DNA of 64,000 nt from an uncultured Chitinophagaceae bacterium (GTDB lineage: Bacteria > Bacteroidota > Bacteroidia > Chitinophagales > Chitinophagaceae): contig CALMED010000024.1 in the NCBI GenBank assembly GCA_937862815.1, positions 104,613-168,612 on the forward strand. The letters are read 5' to 3'. The notes under the pieces are model-generated. The model was given only the letters and a program-made list of their open reading frames with translations, had not been told where the DNA came from and did not search any database. Below are positions 51,583-60,189 of the stretch, in pieces; position 1 is the first letter of the stretch, and every line of letters starts with the position of its first letter. The translations under genes were made by a program, and so were the position numbers.

Positions 51583-52341
51583 ATGAGAAAGACAACATTC
51601 TTTTTTTTATTACTGCTGTTCTCCCAGGTTGCCGGTGCGCAACTTCCCCAGGGACCTTATATCGTTACCACAGCCCAATACGGCGATTTTAATGCCAGTC
51701 CGCTTGATGCCATGAAAGAACACGTGGTAAAAGTCTTTAAGGACGGCTACTACATTACAGCCAGTTTCGGCAATTCATTCAAGCCCTTCCGCGGATCCAG
51801 CGGCGGCCGGTATTCCGTCCGGGACGGGAAATACGTGGAAACGGTTCAGTTCAGTTCCTGGGATACGGGTCTTGTGAACCGGGTCTTGCAGTTTGATTAC
51901 AAACTGACACCGGATGGTTTTCTCCAAAAAGGAATCATCAACACCGGATCGTATAAAAATCATTACCTGCTGGAAGACTATAAAAAAATTGAACCGCCTG
52001 TTCCGCTGCAGAACAGCCAGCTGGAAGGGGTGTGGATGCTGAAATCCACGTATTGGGACGATGCCGACCCTTTCCTCAATCCCATTGAAGAAATCAAGAT
52101 TTATGCCTACCCCCGGTTTGCCTGGGCTCAGTACAATGCGGTCACCCGTGAATTTGTGGGGGCGGGTGGTGGTACCTACCGGTTCGACGGTACCAACCTG
52201 GTGGAAGTGATTGAATACTTTACCTACGAGATGGCCCTGGGTTCAGAGTTTAAAGTGGAAGTGCGGTTCAACGATGACGGCACCATCCAGCAGACCTCCT
52301 GGGGTGGCCGCATGGTGGAAATCTGGAAGCGGGCCAACTAG
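51583..52341 (+). CDS. Exported protein with two lipocalin-like repeats
   Basis: A 252-residue secreted protein with signal peptide (ending AGAQ). Two related halves follow: residues about 22-135 (KVFKDGYYITASFGN ... GGRYSVRDGKYVETVQFSS) and about 140-252 (IKIYAYPRFAWAQYNA ... GGTYRFDGTNLVEVIEYFT, ending GGRMVEIWKR). Each half resembles the lipocalin-like DUF4488 fold. Function unknown. Confidence 0.65.
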   Translation: MRKTTFFFLLLLFSQVAGAQLPQGPYIVTTAQYGDFNASPLDAMKEHVVKVFKDGYYITASFGNSFKPFRGSSGGRYSVRDGKYVETVQFSSWDTGLVNRVLQFDYKLTPDGFLQKGIINTGSYKNHYLLEDYKKIEPPVPLQNSQLEGVWMLKSTYWDDADPFLNPIEEIKIYAYPRFAWAQYNAVTREFVGAGGGTYRFDGTNLVEVIEYFTYEMALGSEFKVEVRFNDDGTIQQTSWGGRMVEIWKRAN

Positions 52342-52391
52342 CACAATACAGACCCATTCTTCTTGCCGCAGCAGGCAGCACCGGTTTCTGT

Positions 52392-52399
52392 TATCTTTG
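52392..52399 (+). promoter_or_regulatory. -7 box of serS
   Basis: Perfect TAnnTTTG match (TATCTTTG), 16 nt before the ATG. Confidence 0.55.
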
Positions 52400-52415
52400 C
52401 CGCAAATCACGATTT

Positions 52416-53687
52416 ATGTTGCAGGTAGCCTATCTCCGCCAGCATACCGAAGAGGTAAAAGAACGGCTGGCAGTCAAGCATTTTCCGGAACCCGGTCTGG
52501 TGGATGAAGTTATTGCCCTCGATGAACGGCGCAGGCAGCTGACTTTTCAGTTCGACGAAACACAGGCACAGATCAATAAGGCATCCAAAGAAATCGGTAT
52601 GCTCATGGGCAAGGGAGAAAAAGAAACCGCCGAAGCCCGCAAGAGCGAAGTGGCCGCCCTCAAGGAACAACTGCAACCAATCAACACCCAGTTGGCTGAG
52701 GTGCAACAACAATTGCAGGATACACTGGTTCGCCTGCCCAACCTGCCGGCTGCTGTCGTGCCGCCCGGAAAAACACCCGAAGACAATTTCATTCTCCGGG
52801 AAGGGGGCGCAGATCCCCAACTGCCGCCCAATGCCCTGCCACACTGGGAACTCATACGTAAATATGACCTCGTTAATTTTGAACTGGGAGTCAAACTCAC
52901 CGGAAGCGGATTCCCCGTCTACAAAAACGCGGGCGCCCGGGTTCAGCGGGCACTGATCAGTTATTTTCTCGACTGCAATACGGCCGCCGGTTACACCGAG
53001 TACATTCCACCTTATATGGTGAATGAAGCCACGGCCTATGGTACCGGCCAGCTCCCCGATAAAGAAGGGCAGATGTATTACATGCCGGCCGATAATTTTT
53101 ACATGATCCCCACTGCCGAAGTTCCGGTGACCAATATTTACCGCGATGAGATCCTTAAAGAAACCGACCTCCCTTTAAAAATGACAGCCTATACTCCCTG
53201 CTTCCGGCGCGAAGCCGGCAGTTTTGGGGCGGATGTACGCGGATTGAACCGCGTACACCAGTTCGACAAAGTGGAAATCGTGCAGTTGGTGCATCCGGCC
53301 ACCAGCTACCAGGTGCTGGATGAAATGGTGGCTCATGTGGAACAACTGGTGCAATCGCTGGGGCTTAAATACCGCATATTACGCTTATGCGGTGGCGATA
53401 TGAGCTTTGCCAGTGCGCTCACCTACGACTTTGAAGTGTGGAGCGCTGCACAGAAGAAATGGCTGGAGTGCAGCAGTGTAAGCAATTTTGAAAGCTTCCA
53501 GACCAACCGCATGAAAATCCGTTTCAAAGATGAACGGGGAAAGCCCCATCTGGCGCATTCGCTCAACGGCAGTTCACTGGCCCTTCCCCGCATCCTGGCG
53601 GCCATCCTGGAGAATTATCAAACGGAAACTTCGATTGAGATACCGGAGGTGCTGCATCCTTACCTGCCGTTTACCCGTATTTCGTAA
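52416..53687 (+). CDS. serS: Seryl-tRNA synthetase
   Basis: A 423-residue class II synthetase. The N-terminal antiparallel coiled coil (about residues 28-105) binds the tRNA-Ser variable arm. Motif 1 region is near FPVYKNAGARVQRALISYFL, motif 2 is FRREAGSFGADVRGLNRVHQF, and motif 3 is LNGSSLALPRILAAILENYQ. Length is standard. It has its own promoter and terminator. Confidence 0.96.
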   Translation: MLQVAYLRQHTEEVKERLAVKHFPEPGLVDEVIALDERRRQLTFQFDETQAQINKASKEIGMLMGKGEKETAEARKSEVAALKEQLQPINTQLAEVQQQLQDTLVRLPNLPAAVVPPGKTPEDNFILREGGADPQLPPNALPHWELIRKYDLVNFELGVKLTGSGFPVYKNAGARVQRALISYFLDCNTAAGYTEYIPPYMVNEATAYGTGQLPDKEGQMYYMPADNFYMIPTAEVPVTNIYRDEILKETDLPLKMTAYTPCFRREAGSFGADVRGLNRVHQFDKVEIVQLVHPATSYQVLDEMVAHVEQLVQSLGLKYRILRLCGGDMSFASALTYDFEVWSAAQKKWLECSSVSNFESFQTNRMKIRFKDERGKPHLAHSLNGSSLALPRILAAILENYQTETSIEIPEVLHPYLPFTRIS

Positions 53688-53728
53688 CCTGCCGCAGGGT
53701 ATAACAGTTTTTTACAAAATGTTCGACC

Positions 53729-53759
53729 AGCTCTTGTTCAAATAGCAAGAGCTTTTTTT
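53729..53759 (+). terminator. Intrinsic terminator of serS
   Basis: AGCTCTTG/CAAGAGCT 8-bp stem with a 9-nt loop and a T run, about 40 nt after the serS stop. Confidence 0.88.
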
Positions 53760-53915
53760 CCACGTGTGGTTTTTTATTCGTTGAAATTCAAACTTTACTA
53801 CGGGCAAAGCTCTTTTTGTGTGGGTATGCGGAACTTGGTAAATAAAAAATCCTGCAGCAGCCCGCCACCAAAAATGATCGAACAGATAATGTTGTTTTAT
53901 ACACAAGAGGACCGT

Positions 53916-53956
53916 TAACAAAAAAGGCTGCTTTGGAAGAGCAGCCTTTTTTGTTA
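53916..53956 (-). terminator. Bidirectional terminator after the M43 protease gene
   Basis: A 17-bp perfect stem made of TAACAAAAAAGGCTGCT and its complement around a 7-nt loop, with A/T runs on both sides, 14 nt after the protease stop. Confidence 0.9.
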
Positions 53957-53969
53957 AGACGGTAGTTTA

Positions 53970-54962
53970 TTAACGCAGGGAAGCACGGGGTCCGCCAACT
54001 GCGTAGGTAGCCTGCATACGCGCTGCCTGTCCGGCTGTAAACATGTACATGCACGCATCGTTGGTGTAATCCATGTAATTCATGGTCATTTCAATGGGGG
54101 TGCCGGTACAGGTGCTGTAATGCGGATAAGTGGGGCAGCCGCCATTGGAGGCATTGTGCAGCGGCGTGTCACCTACAAAGTCGTTTCCGCAGGTAGCATC
54201 GCCCCAGATGTGACGGAGGTTGAAGTAGTGACCCACTTCGTGGGTGGCAGTGCGGCCCCTGTTGAAGGCACTGAACAGGGTGTAATTGCCCCGTCCAAAT
54301 GCGTTGGTGTGAACCACCACCCCATCGGTGGCCAGGCTGCCGCCAGGGAACTGGGCATATCCCAGGATGTTGTTGGAAAGAACGCATACCCAAATGTTGA
54401 GGGTGGTGGAGGGACTGGTGGGGTTGATGCCTCCTTTATTCGACTTTTTCATGTCGTCATTGGTGCGCCAGCTGGTTTTGTTGGTCGAACGGCGTGTTAC
54501 ATTGGCGGTGGTCCAAACAAAACGGATTTTGATATCACCCGAGCGCACGCCCTGAAAAATGGAAGGTGTGTTGTTGTAATCGGTATTGGTAGCGCCGAAA
54601 TCCTCATTCAGGACATCAATCTGCGACTGAATCTGTGCGTTACTCACGTTTTCAGCAGAAGACCGGTATAAAACGTTTACGTGCACAGGAATTTCAAGCA
54701 CATCACCCACCAGTCGGTACGCCGACGGGTTTTCCATGTACTTGCGGGTGTACTCCTCGATGGCGTTCATCCGTCCACGCAGGCTGGGATCGGCCTGCAG
54801 TTGTTCCTGCAAAACTTCATACGACGCACAATGGCGGCTGCTGAGTTCAACATTTTCCGATACGGCATCATCAGAATCGGTTGCGGTATCCGTCTTGACT
54901 GCTTTATTACAGCCCAGCAGCAGGAGCAGGGCAAATGCGGATAAGATTGAGATTTTCTTCAT
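53970..54962 (-). CDS. M43-family (pappalysin-like) zinc metalloprotease, lipoprotein
   Basis: A 330-residue protein with lipoprotein signal ending LLLLGC (Cys18). The mature N-terminus is acidic (TDSDDAVSENVE), which may favour surface exposure, an inference. The catalytic site is HEVGHYFNLRHIWGD (HExxHxxxxxH plus Asp) and the Met-turn is EMTMNYMDYTND, both diagnostic of M43 metzincins. No T9SS C-terminal domain is seen, so it is probably anchored by its lipid. Confidence 0.9.
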   Translation of the reverse strand: MKKISILSAFALLLLLGCNKAVKTDTATDSDDAVSENVELSSRHCASYEVLQEQLQADPSLRGRMNAIEEYTRKYMENPSAYRLVGDVLEIPVHVNVLYRSSAENVSNAQIQSQIDVLNEDFGATNTDYNNTPSIFQGVRSGDIKIRFVWTTANVTRRSTNKTSWRTNDDMKKSNKGGINPTSPSTTLNIWVCVLSNNILGYAQFPGGSLATDGVVVHTNAFGRGNYTLFSAFNRGRTATHEVGHYFNLRHIWGDATCGNDFVGDTPLHNASNGGCPTYPHYSTCTGTPIEMTMNYMDYTNDACMYMFTAGQAARMQATYAVGGPRASLR

Positions 54963-55076
54963 TCGTTTAGTTTATGGATGGATTAATAAGGGGGACTCTT
55001 GAAATTAGCAGGGTTTTTCAATTGTTAAAAAATTTAACAAAAGAAAATTATCGCAACGGTGTTGCAAAAGAAGGGT

Positions 55077-56135
55077 TTAGTCTGTCTGTACCGCCAGTTT
55101 TTGATCCCGGATTCTTCGGTTCATCACCCGGAACCAGAGCGCCGGAACGTGTGCCAGCAGCATCATACCCGGGTATCCTGTGGGCATCTGGGGCGAAATA
55201 TCGTGGTGCCGCAAAACCTGGTACTTCCGGCTGGCCAGGTAGTGGTGGTCGCTGTGCCGGCTCAGTTCAAACAGCATCAGGCGTCCCACCACGTGGTTGC
55301 TGTTCCAGCTGTGGTGTGGCATAGCCCGTTCATAGCTTCCCTGTTTGGATTTTTTCCGGACTAATCCATAATGTTCTATGTAATTAACGCATTCCAGCAA
55401 CAGGATGCCCATGAAGGCGGCTGCGAGGTAAAAGAGAAGTATCTGTATTCCGAAGCTGAAATAAATAACGGTCAGGAAAACCACCTGTATCAGTTGATAC
55501 TGCAGCATTTCGTTGTACAGGCTGAGGGCCGGGCGTCCTTTCCGGCGTTGATCGGCATTGGCAATTTCCCAGGCGCTGCGGTAGCTGTGCAGGATGGTGC
55601 GGGGGTAGAACGAAAAGAGGCTCTCATTGTAACGGGCGCTGGAGGGGTCTTCCGGGGTGGCCACCCGCTTGTGGTGACCCTTGTTGTGTTCAACAAAAAA
55701 ATGAATGTACAAGGAGGTGAGCAGCAGGGCTTTGGCCATCCACTGTTCATAAGGCTTTGCCCGGTGCCCCAGTTCATGGGCCACGTTGATCCCGAAAATC
55801 CCGCAAAGCAACCCCATACTCATGGTACGACCGGCTTTGCTGATCCAGTCAAGGCCCGGCTCCTGAATAGTGCTCAGGAACAGGTAAAGAAAATAGTATT
55901 GCAGGGGAACAATCAGGTAAAGTATATAATCGTAAGTCCGGTCGTTACGGGCCAATTCTTCTTCAGCAGCCGACAGATTCTTCGTGTCCGGTTTCAGGAA
56001 CAGTTCCAGCAGGGGAATGACTCCAAACGCGTAAATCACCGGCAGGAAACTGACCACACCTGTGTGGTGAAAAGCCCGCCAGGCTGCCCAGAAGACAATC
56101 AGCGGACTCAGGTACTTGAACGGACGGATGGACAT
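55077..56135 (-). CDS. alkB: Alkane 1-monooxygenase (AlkB)
   Basis: A 352-residue integral membrane di-iron hydroxylase with about six membrane segments and all histidine boxes: HELGH (near residue 121), HNKGHH (near 151), NYIEHYG (near 255) and RHSDHH (near 294). It oxidises the terminal methyl group of alkanes or related chains with electrons from rubredoxin; no rubredoxin gene is nearby. A TAACTTTA box ends 4 nt before the ATG. Confidence 0.9.
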   Translation of the reverse strand: MSIRPFKYLSPLIVFWAAWRAFHHTGVVSFLPVIYAFGVIPLLELFLKPDTKNLSAAEEELARNDRTYDYILYLIVPLQYYFLYLFLSTIQEPGLDWISKAGRTMSMGLLCGIFGINVAHELGHRAKPYEQWMAKALLLTSLYIHFFVEHNKGHHKRVATPEDPSSARYNESLFSFYPRTILHSYRSAWEIANADQRRKGRPALSLYNEMLQYQLIQVVFLTVIYFSFGIQILLFYLAAAFMGILLLECVNYIEHYGLVRKKSKQGSYERAMPHHSWNSNHVVGRLMLFELSRHSDHHYLASRKYQVLRHHDISPQMPTGYPGMMLLAHVPALWFRVMNRRIRDQKLAVQTD

Positions 56136-56139
56136 GATT

Positions 56140-56147
56140 TAAAGTTA
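56140..56147 (-). promoter_or_regulatory. -7 box of alkB
   Basis: TAACTTTA, one mismatch to TAnnTTTG, 4 nt before the ATG at 56135; predicts a leaderless mRNA. Confidence 0.42.
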
Positions 56148-56243
56148 AGAAATTTCAGCGCCCCCTCGCCGTCCTTGATACCATTCGAATCCTTTTTTCG
56201 TTCATTAAACCGACAGGCGTTATTTGCGTCTCAACTAGTTTGT

Positions 56244-57686
56244 ATGTCTACCGAATTACAGCAACAGCAGCAGCACTTGTTATGGCGGGCCGGGTTTGGT
56301 CCGGCCCTGGAGCAATGGACACAACTGGGGCAGGGTAAGACTTCTCCCGCTTCTTTGTTCGATGCAATGGAAAAAGCCTCCCGTCCGGCACCCGCTCCCT
56401 TCAAGCTGGTCACTAACGTGGTAGACGGCCTCCTGCAGGGTGTGGATGGCGTGCGCCGTACGGAACTCACCCCCGAGCAACGCCAGCAACTGCAGCGCCG
56501 CTCCCGCCAGGAGATCCGCAACCTCAACCTCGAATGGTTGAACGAAATGGTGAACAGCCGGCAGCAGTTGCGGGAAAAAATGGCCTTTTTCTGGCACGGT
56601 CATTTCGCCAGCCGTAACCTCAACGCCCTGTACCAGCAGGACCTGGTCAACATCATCCGCCGGCATGCCCTTGGCGATTTTGGTACCCTGCTCAAAGAAG
56701 TTAGCCGGAGTGCCGCCATGCTGGCCTTCCTCAACAACCAGCAAAACCGCAAGCAACGACCCAATGAGAATTTTGCCCGGGAAGTGATGGAGTTGTTTAC
56801 GCTGGGCCGGGGTCATTACACCGAACAGGATGTAAAGGAAGCAGCCCGTGCGTTCACCGGCTGGCAATATCAACTCAATGGGGAGTTTGTGTTCCGCCAG
56901 GCCCTGCATGACTTTGGCGAGAAAACCGTTCTGGGCCGCACCGGCCCCTGGGGTGGGGAAGATGTGTTGAAATTCCTGCTGGAAGAAAAGCAGACGGCCC
57001 TGTTTATTACACAGAAAATCTATCGCTTTTTTGTCAACGAGCAGGTGGATCCGGCCCGTACAAAGGAGTTGGCCGAAAAGTTCTATGCATCCGGCTACAA
57101 CATCAGCAGCCTGCTGCGCAACATCTTTACCTCTGCCTGGTTCTACGCACCCCAAAACCGGGGCAAGCGCATCAAGTCGCCCGTGGAATTGCTGGTGGGC
57201 ATCCGCCGCACCCTTCCCATGGAACTCACCAATCCCGAGGTGCAACTGTTCATGCAGCGGCTGCTGGGCCAGGTGCTGTTCCTTCCGCCCAATGTAGCCG
57301 GGTGGCCGGGCGGCCGTTCGTGGATCGACAGCTCCACCCTCATGTACCGCCTGCGGGTACCGCAGCTACTGGCCGGCAACGACCTGCTGCAGGTGCGCAC
57401 CAAAAGCGATGACGACCAGGAGATGGGCCGTATGGAACAACGACCAGCCGGTGGCGCCGGCCAACGTGTGGAGGCCACCATCCGCTGGACGGAACTGTAT
57501 AAGGCCCTGGAAAAGGTGCCGCGGGAACAACTGCTGCCGAGGCTAACCGGTTTGCTATGGCAATTGCCGGCTGCTGCAGCTACCGAACAGGTGGTTGGTC
57601 AGTTTACCGATGCCTCTGGTCGCGAACGTTATATCCAATCAGCTGCCCTGCGGCTGATGGCAACACCGGAGTACCAGTTGTGCTGA
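56244..57686 (+). CDS. DUF1800 protein
   Basis: A 480-residue protein matching DUF1800: LLWRAGFGP at the N-terminus, MAFFWHGHFASR, NENFAREVMELFTLGRGHYTEQDVKEAARAFTGW, and LPPNVAGWPGGRSWIDSSTLMYR. No signal peptide is evident with this start; the frame upstream is open only because it runs antisense to alkB. DUF1800 genes are regularly paired with DUF1501 genes, as here. Function unknown; export and sulfatase-like roles have been guessed. Confidence 0.88.
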   Translation: MSTELQQQQQHLLWRAGFGPALEQWTQLGQGKTSPASLFDAMEKASRPAPAPFKLVTNVVDGLLQGVDGVRRTELTPEQRQQLQRRSRQEIRNLNLEWLNEMVNSRQQLREKMAFFWHGHFASRNLNALYQQDLVNIIRRHALGDFGTLLKEVSRSAAMLAFLNNQQNRKQRPNENFAREVMELFTLGRGHYTEQDVKEAARAFTGWQYQLNGEFVFRQALHDFGEKTVLGRTGPWGGEDVLKFLLEEKQTALFITQKIYRFFVNEQVDPARTKELAEKFYASGYNISSLLRNIFTSAWFYAPQNRGKRIKSPVELLVGIRRTLPMELTNPEVQLFMQRLLGQVLFLPPNVAGWPGGRSWIDSSTLMYRLRVPQLLAGNDLLQVRTKSDDDQEMGRMEQRPAGGAGQRVEATIRWTELYKALEKVPREQLLPRLTGLLWQLPAAAATEQVVGQFTDASGRERYIQSAALRLMATPEYQLC

Positions 57687-57726
57687 GAGGTGAATAATAA
57701 TTGAAGAAAGTAAAAGAACAGGCAAG

Positions 57727-58926
57727 ATGCTCATTCAACGCAAAGATTTTCTGCAGATCGGCTCCCTGGCTACGGCTTCCCTGCTGTTGCCCCGCTTTCT
57801 CAAAGCTTTTGAAGCTGGCGGGGCAGTGCCCCCGGGTAATAAGGTGACCGTAATCCTCCAGCTCAGCGGAGGTAACGACGGTCTCAATACCGTGATCCCC
57901 GTCCGCAACGATGTGTATTACCGCAGCCGCCCCCGTTTGGGCATTCAGCAGCAGGCAGCACTCTCCCTTACCGATGAAGCCGCCCTGCACCCGGCCCTGC
58001 CGGCGTTTAAGTCGCTCTACGATGAAGGAAGCCTCGGCATCCTAAACAACGTAGGTTACCCCAACGCCGACAAAAGTCATTTCCGCAGCATGGACATCTG
58101 GCATACGGCCAGCAACAGCGCTGATTACTGGAATTCGGGCTGGCTGGGAAGGTACCTCGATGAACAGTGCCGCGACTGCAAACAACCCATCCAGGCGCTG
58201 GAGCTGGATGACGTGCTGAGCCTGGCCCTGAAAGGCGAAACAAAAAACGGAATTGCCCTCACCGATCCCCGTCGGCTGTATTCGACAAGCCAGGGGCGTT
58301 ATTATAAGGAGCTGCTGCGAAACCGGCATGCACAGGAGCATGAACATCCGGTGGACTACCTCTACAAGACAATGGCCGAAACCGTGTCGAGCGCCGAATA
58401 TATTTTTGAGCAAAGCCGGCTCCGCCCCACCTCGGCCACCTATCCTGATACCGGGCTGGGCCGCAGCCTCAAAACCATCGCCTCCCTTATCTTCAGCGAT
58501 ATCAACACCCGGGTATACTACCTTTCGCTGGGCAGCTTCGATACCCACGTCAACCAGGAACAGCAGCAGAAGCGCCTCTTTACCGAAATGAACGACGCGG
58601 TGGCGGCCTTTGTAAAAGACCTCAAGGCCAACAACCGGTTCAACGATGTACTCCTGTTCACCTTCTCCGAATTCGGACGGCGGGTGACGCAGAATGCCAG
58701 CGGCGGCACCGATCACGGTAAGGCCAATAATATGTTTTTCATCGGGGGCGGACTGAAGCAGCAGGGCTTGTACAATGCGTTACCCGACCTCACCCAGCTC
58801 GATGACGGCGACCTCCGCTTTTCCGTGGATTTTAAACAGGTGTATGCCACCGTTTTGAATAACTGGCTGGGTGCAGATGCACAGGCGATCCTGCGGCAGG
58901 CAGTGACTCCGCTGTCGTTTATTTGA
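57727..58926 (+). CDS. DUF1501 protein
   Basis: A 399-residue protein of the DUF1501 family, which has an alkaline-phosphatase/sulfatase-like fold. Motifs: VILQLSGGNDGLNTVIP, NADKSHFRSMDIWHTAS, LGSFDTHVNQEQQQKRL, FSEFGRRVTQNASGGTDHGKANNMFFIGG. The N-terminus (IQRKDFLQIGSLATASLLL) looks like an export signal of the twin-arginine class but has one arginine followed by lysine. It is 40 nt downstream of the DUF1800 gene and surely co-transcribed. Confidence 0.88.
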   Translation: MLIQRKDFLQIGSLATASLLLPRFLKAFEAGGAVPPGNKVTVILQLSGGNDGLNTVIPVRNDVYYRSRPRLGIQQQAALSLTDEAALHPALPAFKSLYDEGSLGILNNVGYPNADKSHFRSMDIWHTASNSADYWNSGWLGRYLDEQCRDCKQPIQALELDDVLSLALKGETKNGIALTDPRRLYSTSQGRYYKELLRNRHAQEHEHPVDYLYKTMAETVSSAEYIFEQSRLRPTSATYPDTGLGRSLKTIASLIFSDINTRVYYLSLGSFDTHVNQEQQQKRLFTEMNDAVAAFVKDLKANNRFNDVLLFTFSEFGRRVTQNASGGTDHGKANNMFFIGGGLKQQGLYNALPDLTQLDDGDLRFSVDFKQVYATVLNNWLGADAQAILRQAVTPLSFI

Positions 58927-58981
58927 CCGGAAAGGGCTTTTGCGTAAAATTACGGTGGCCGGATTTTCCGCAATTTTTCTG

Positions 58982-59011
58982 TTGTCTTTACAAACAGATG
59001 TATTACATTTG
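58982..59011 (+). promoter_or_regulatory. Promoter of the glycosyltransferase gene
   Basis: TTG at 58982-58984, a 19-nt spacer and a perfect TACATTTG at 59004-59011 match the -33/-7 consensus. It sets the start at 59050 rather than the earlier in-frame ATG at 59014. Confidence 0.6.
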
Positions 59012-59049
59012 TTTTGTCCAATATTCTTAAAACCAAAGTCCTTTATCCA

Positions 59050-60102
59050 ATGGAAGTATCGTATATCTTCCGGAAACGCAGGCCGCATGCGTTCAGCATC
59101 GAATCATTATTCGATAATATTTACGCGAAAATCAATTCACTTAATCAGTTCCGTGCGTACAAGGTGGAAATGCCTTCCATCATCAACGTGGCTGCCAACC
59201 TGGCGAAGTCCAGTTCCAGCCAGGCCACCATTAACCACATAACCGGCGATATCCATTATGTGGCCCTCGGCATGAAAAAGCGTAATACGGTACTGACCAT
59301 CCACGATTGTGTGTTTCTTACCCGTTATAGCAAGCGGAGTCTCAAATATTGGCTGTTTAAATTTTTCTGGTACCAGCTGCCTATGTGGCGGGCCAGCACC
59401 GTTACGGTCATCAGCGAAAAAACCAGGCGGGAACTCGTGCGGCTGACCGGCGTTCACCCCGATAAGATCCGCGTCGTGCCTAATTTCTTTGATCCGCGGT
59501 TTGCATTTGAACCCAAAGAGTTCAATACCCGTAAACCCCGCCTGTTGCAGATCGGTACAAAAGAAAACAAGAACATCATCCGCCTGGCAGCGGCCCTTAA
59601 AGGCCTTTCCTGTGAGCTGCACATTGTTGGAGAACCGGATGCGGATACAGTGGCGGCCCTGCAAGCCAACCGGGTGGAATATTATACTTACAGCAATCTT
59701 TCCTTCGACGAGTTGCAGGAGCAATACCGGGCCGCGGATATGGTGGTGTTTGTATCCACCTACGAAGGTTTTGGCCTTCCCATCCTGGAAGCCTGTGCCG
59801 TGGGACGTCCGCTCGTCACCAGCCGCATTTCACCCATGCAGGAGATTGCCGAAGATGCGGCCTGCAAGGTGAATCCGTACAGCGTTCTTGATATCCGCCA
59901 TGGGATCCTGCGCGTGATCGAAGACGAGCAGTACCGCGACCAGCTCATCAATAACGGCTGGAAGCTCCGCTACCGCTACAGCATTGACCAGGTAGCTGCC
60001 CGTTACACGGATATTTATGAAGAAATAGCCGCAGCGCCTGCTCCCGATTTCTTCCTGGTGCGCCAGGCCCGGGCTGCCGCCTCCCTGCTGGGCATTGCCT
60101 GA
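59050..60102 (+). CDS. GT4-family glycosyltransferase
   Basis: A 350-residue GT-B fold enzyme. The N-terminal part binds the acceptor (HITGDIHYVALGMKKRNTVLTIHDC); the C-terminal part has the nucleotide-sugar site with LLQIGTKENKNI, YRAADMVVFVSTYEGFGLPILEACAVGRPLVTS, containing the EGFGLPILE motif of GT4 enzymes. Sugar donor and acceptor are unknown. It stands alone between its own promoter and terminator. Confidence 0.88.
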   Translation: MEVSYIFRKRRPHAFSIESLFDNIYAKINSLNQFRAYKVEMPSIINVAANLAKSSSSQATINHITGDIHYVALGMKKRNTVLTIHDCVFLTRYSKRSLKYWLFKFFWYQLPMWRASTVTVISEKTRRELVRLTGVHPDKIRVVPNFFDPRFAFEPKEFNTRKPRLLQIGTKENKNIIRLAAALKGLSCELHIVGEPDADTVAALQANRVEYYTYSNLSFDELQEQYRAADMVVFVSTYEGFGLPILEACAVGRPLVTSRISPMQEIAEDAACKVNPYSVLDIRHGILRVIEDEQYRDQLINNGWKLRYRYSIDQVAARYTDIYEEIAAAPAPDFFLVRQARAAASLLGIA

Positions 60103-60133
60103 TCGTACTACTTACCAACCCATACCGATAGCT

Positions 60134-60165
60134 AAAAAAAGAGCCCCGTTTGCGGGCTCTTTTTT
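60134..60165. terminator. Bidirectional terminator
   Basis: AAAAAAAGAGCCC and GGGCTCTTTTTT form a hairpin with a 7-nt loop between the convergent glycosyltransferase and OPT genes. Confidence 0.88.
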
Positions 60166-60189
60166 AATGCCTGACCGGGCAGAAGCGTT

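Noticed and set aside
55371..56243. N-terminal extension of the DUF1800 protein by about 290 residues
   Set aside because: The extension runs antisense through alkB, whose histidine boxes are all intact; the DUF1800 family start matches the ATG at 56244.
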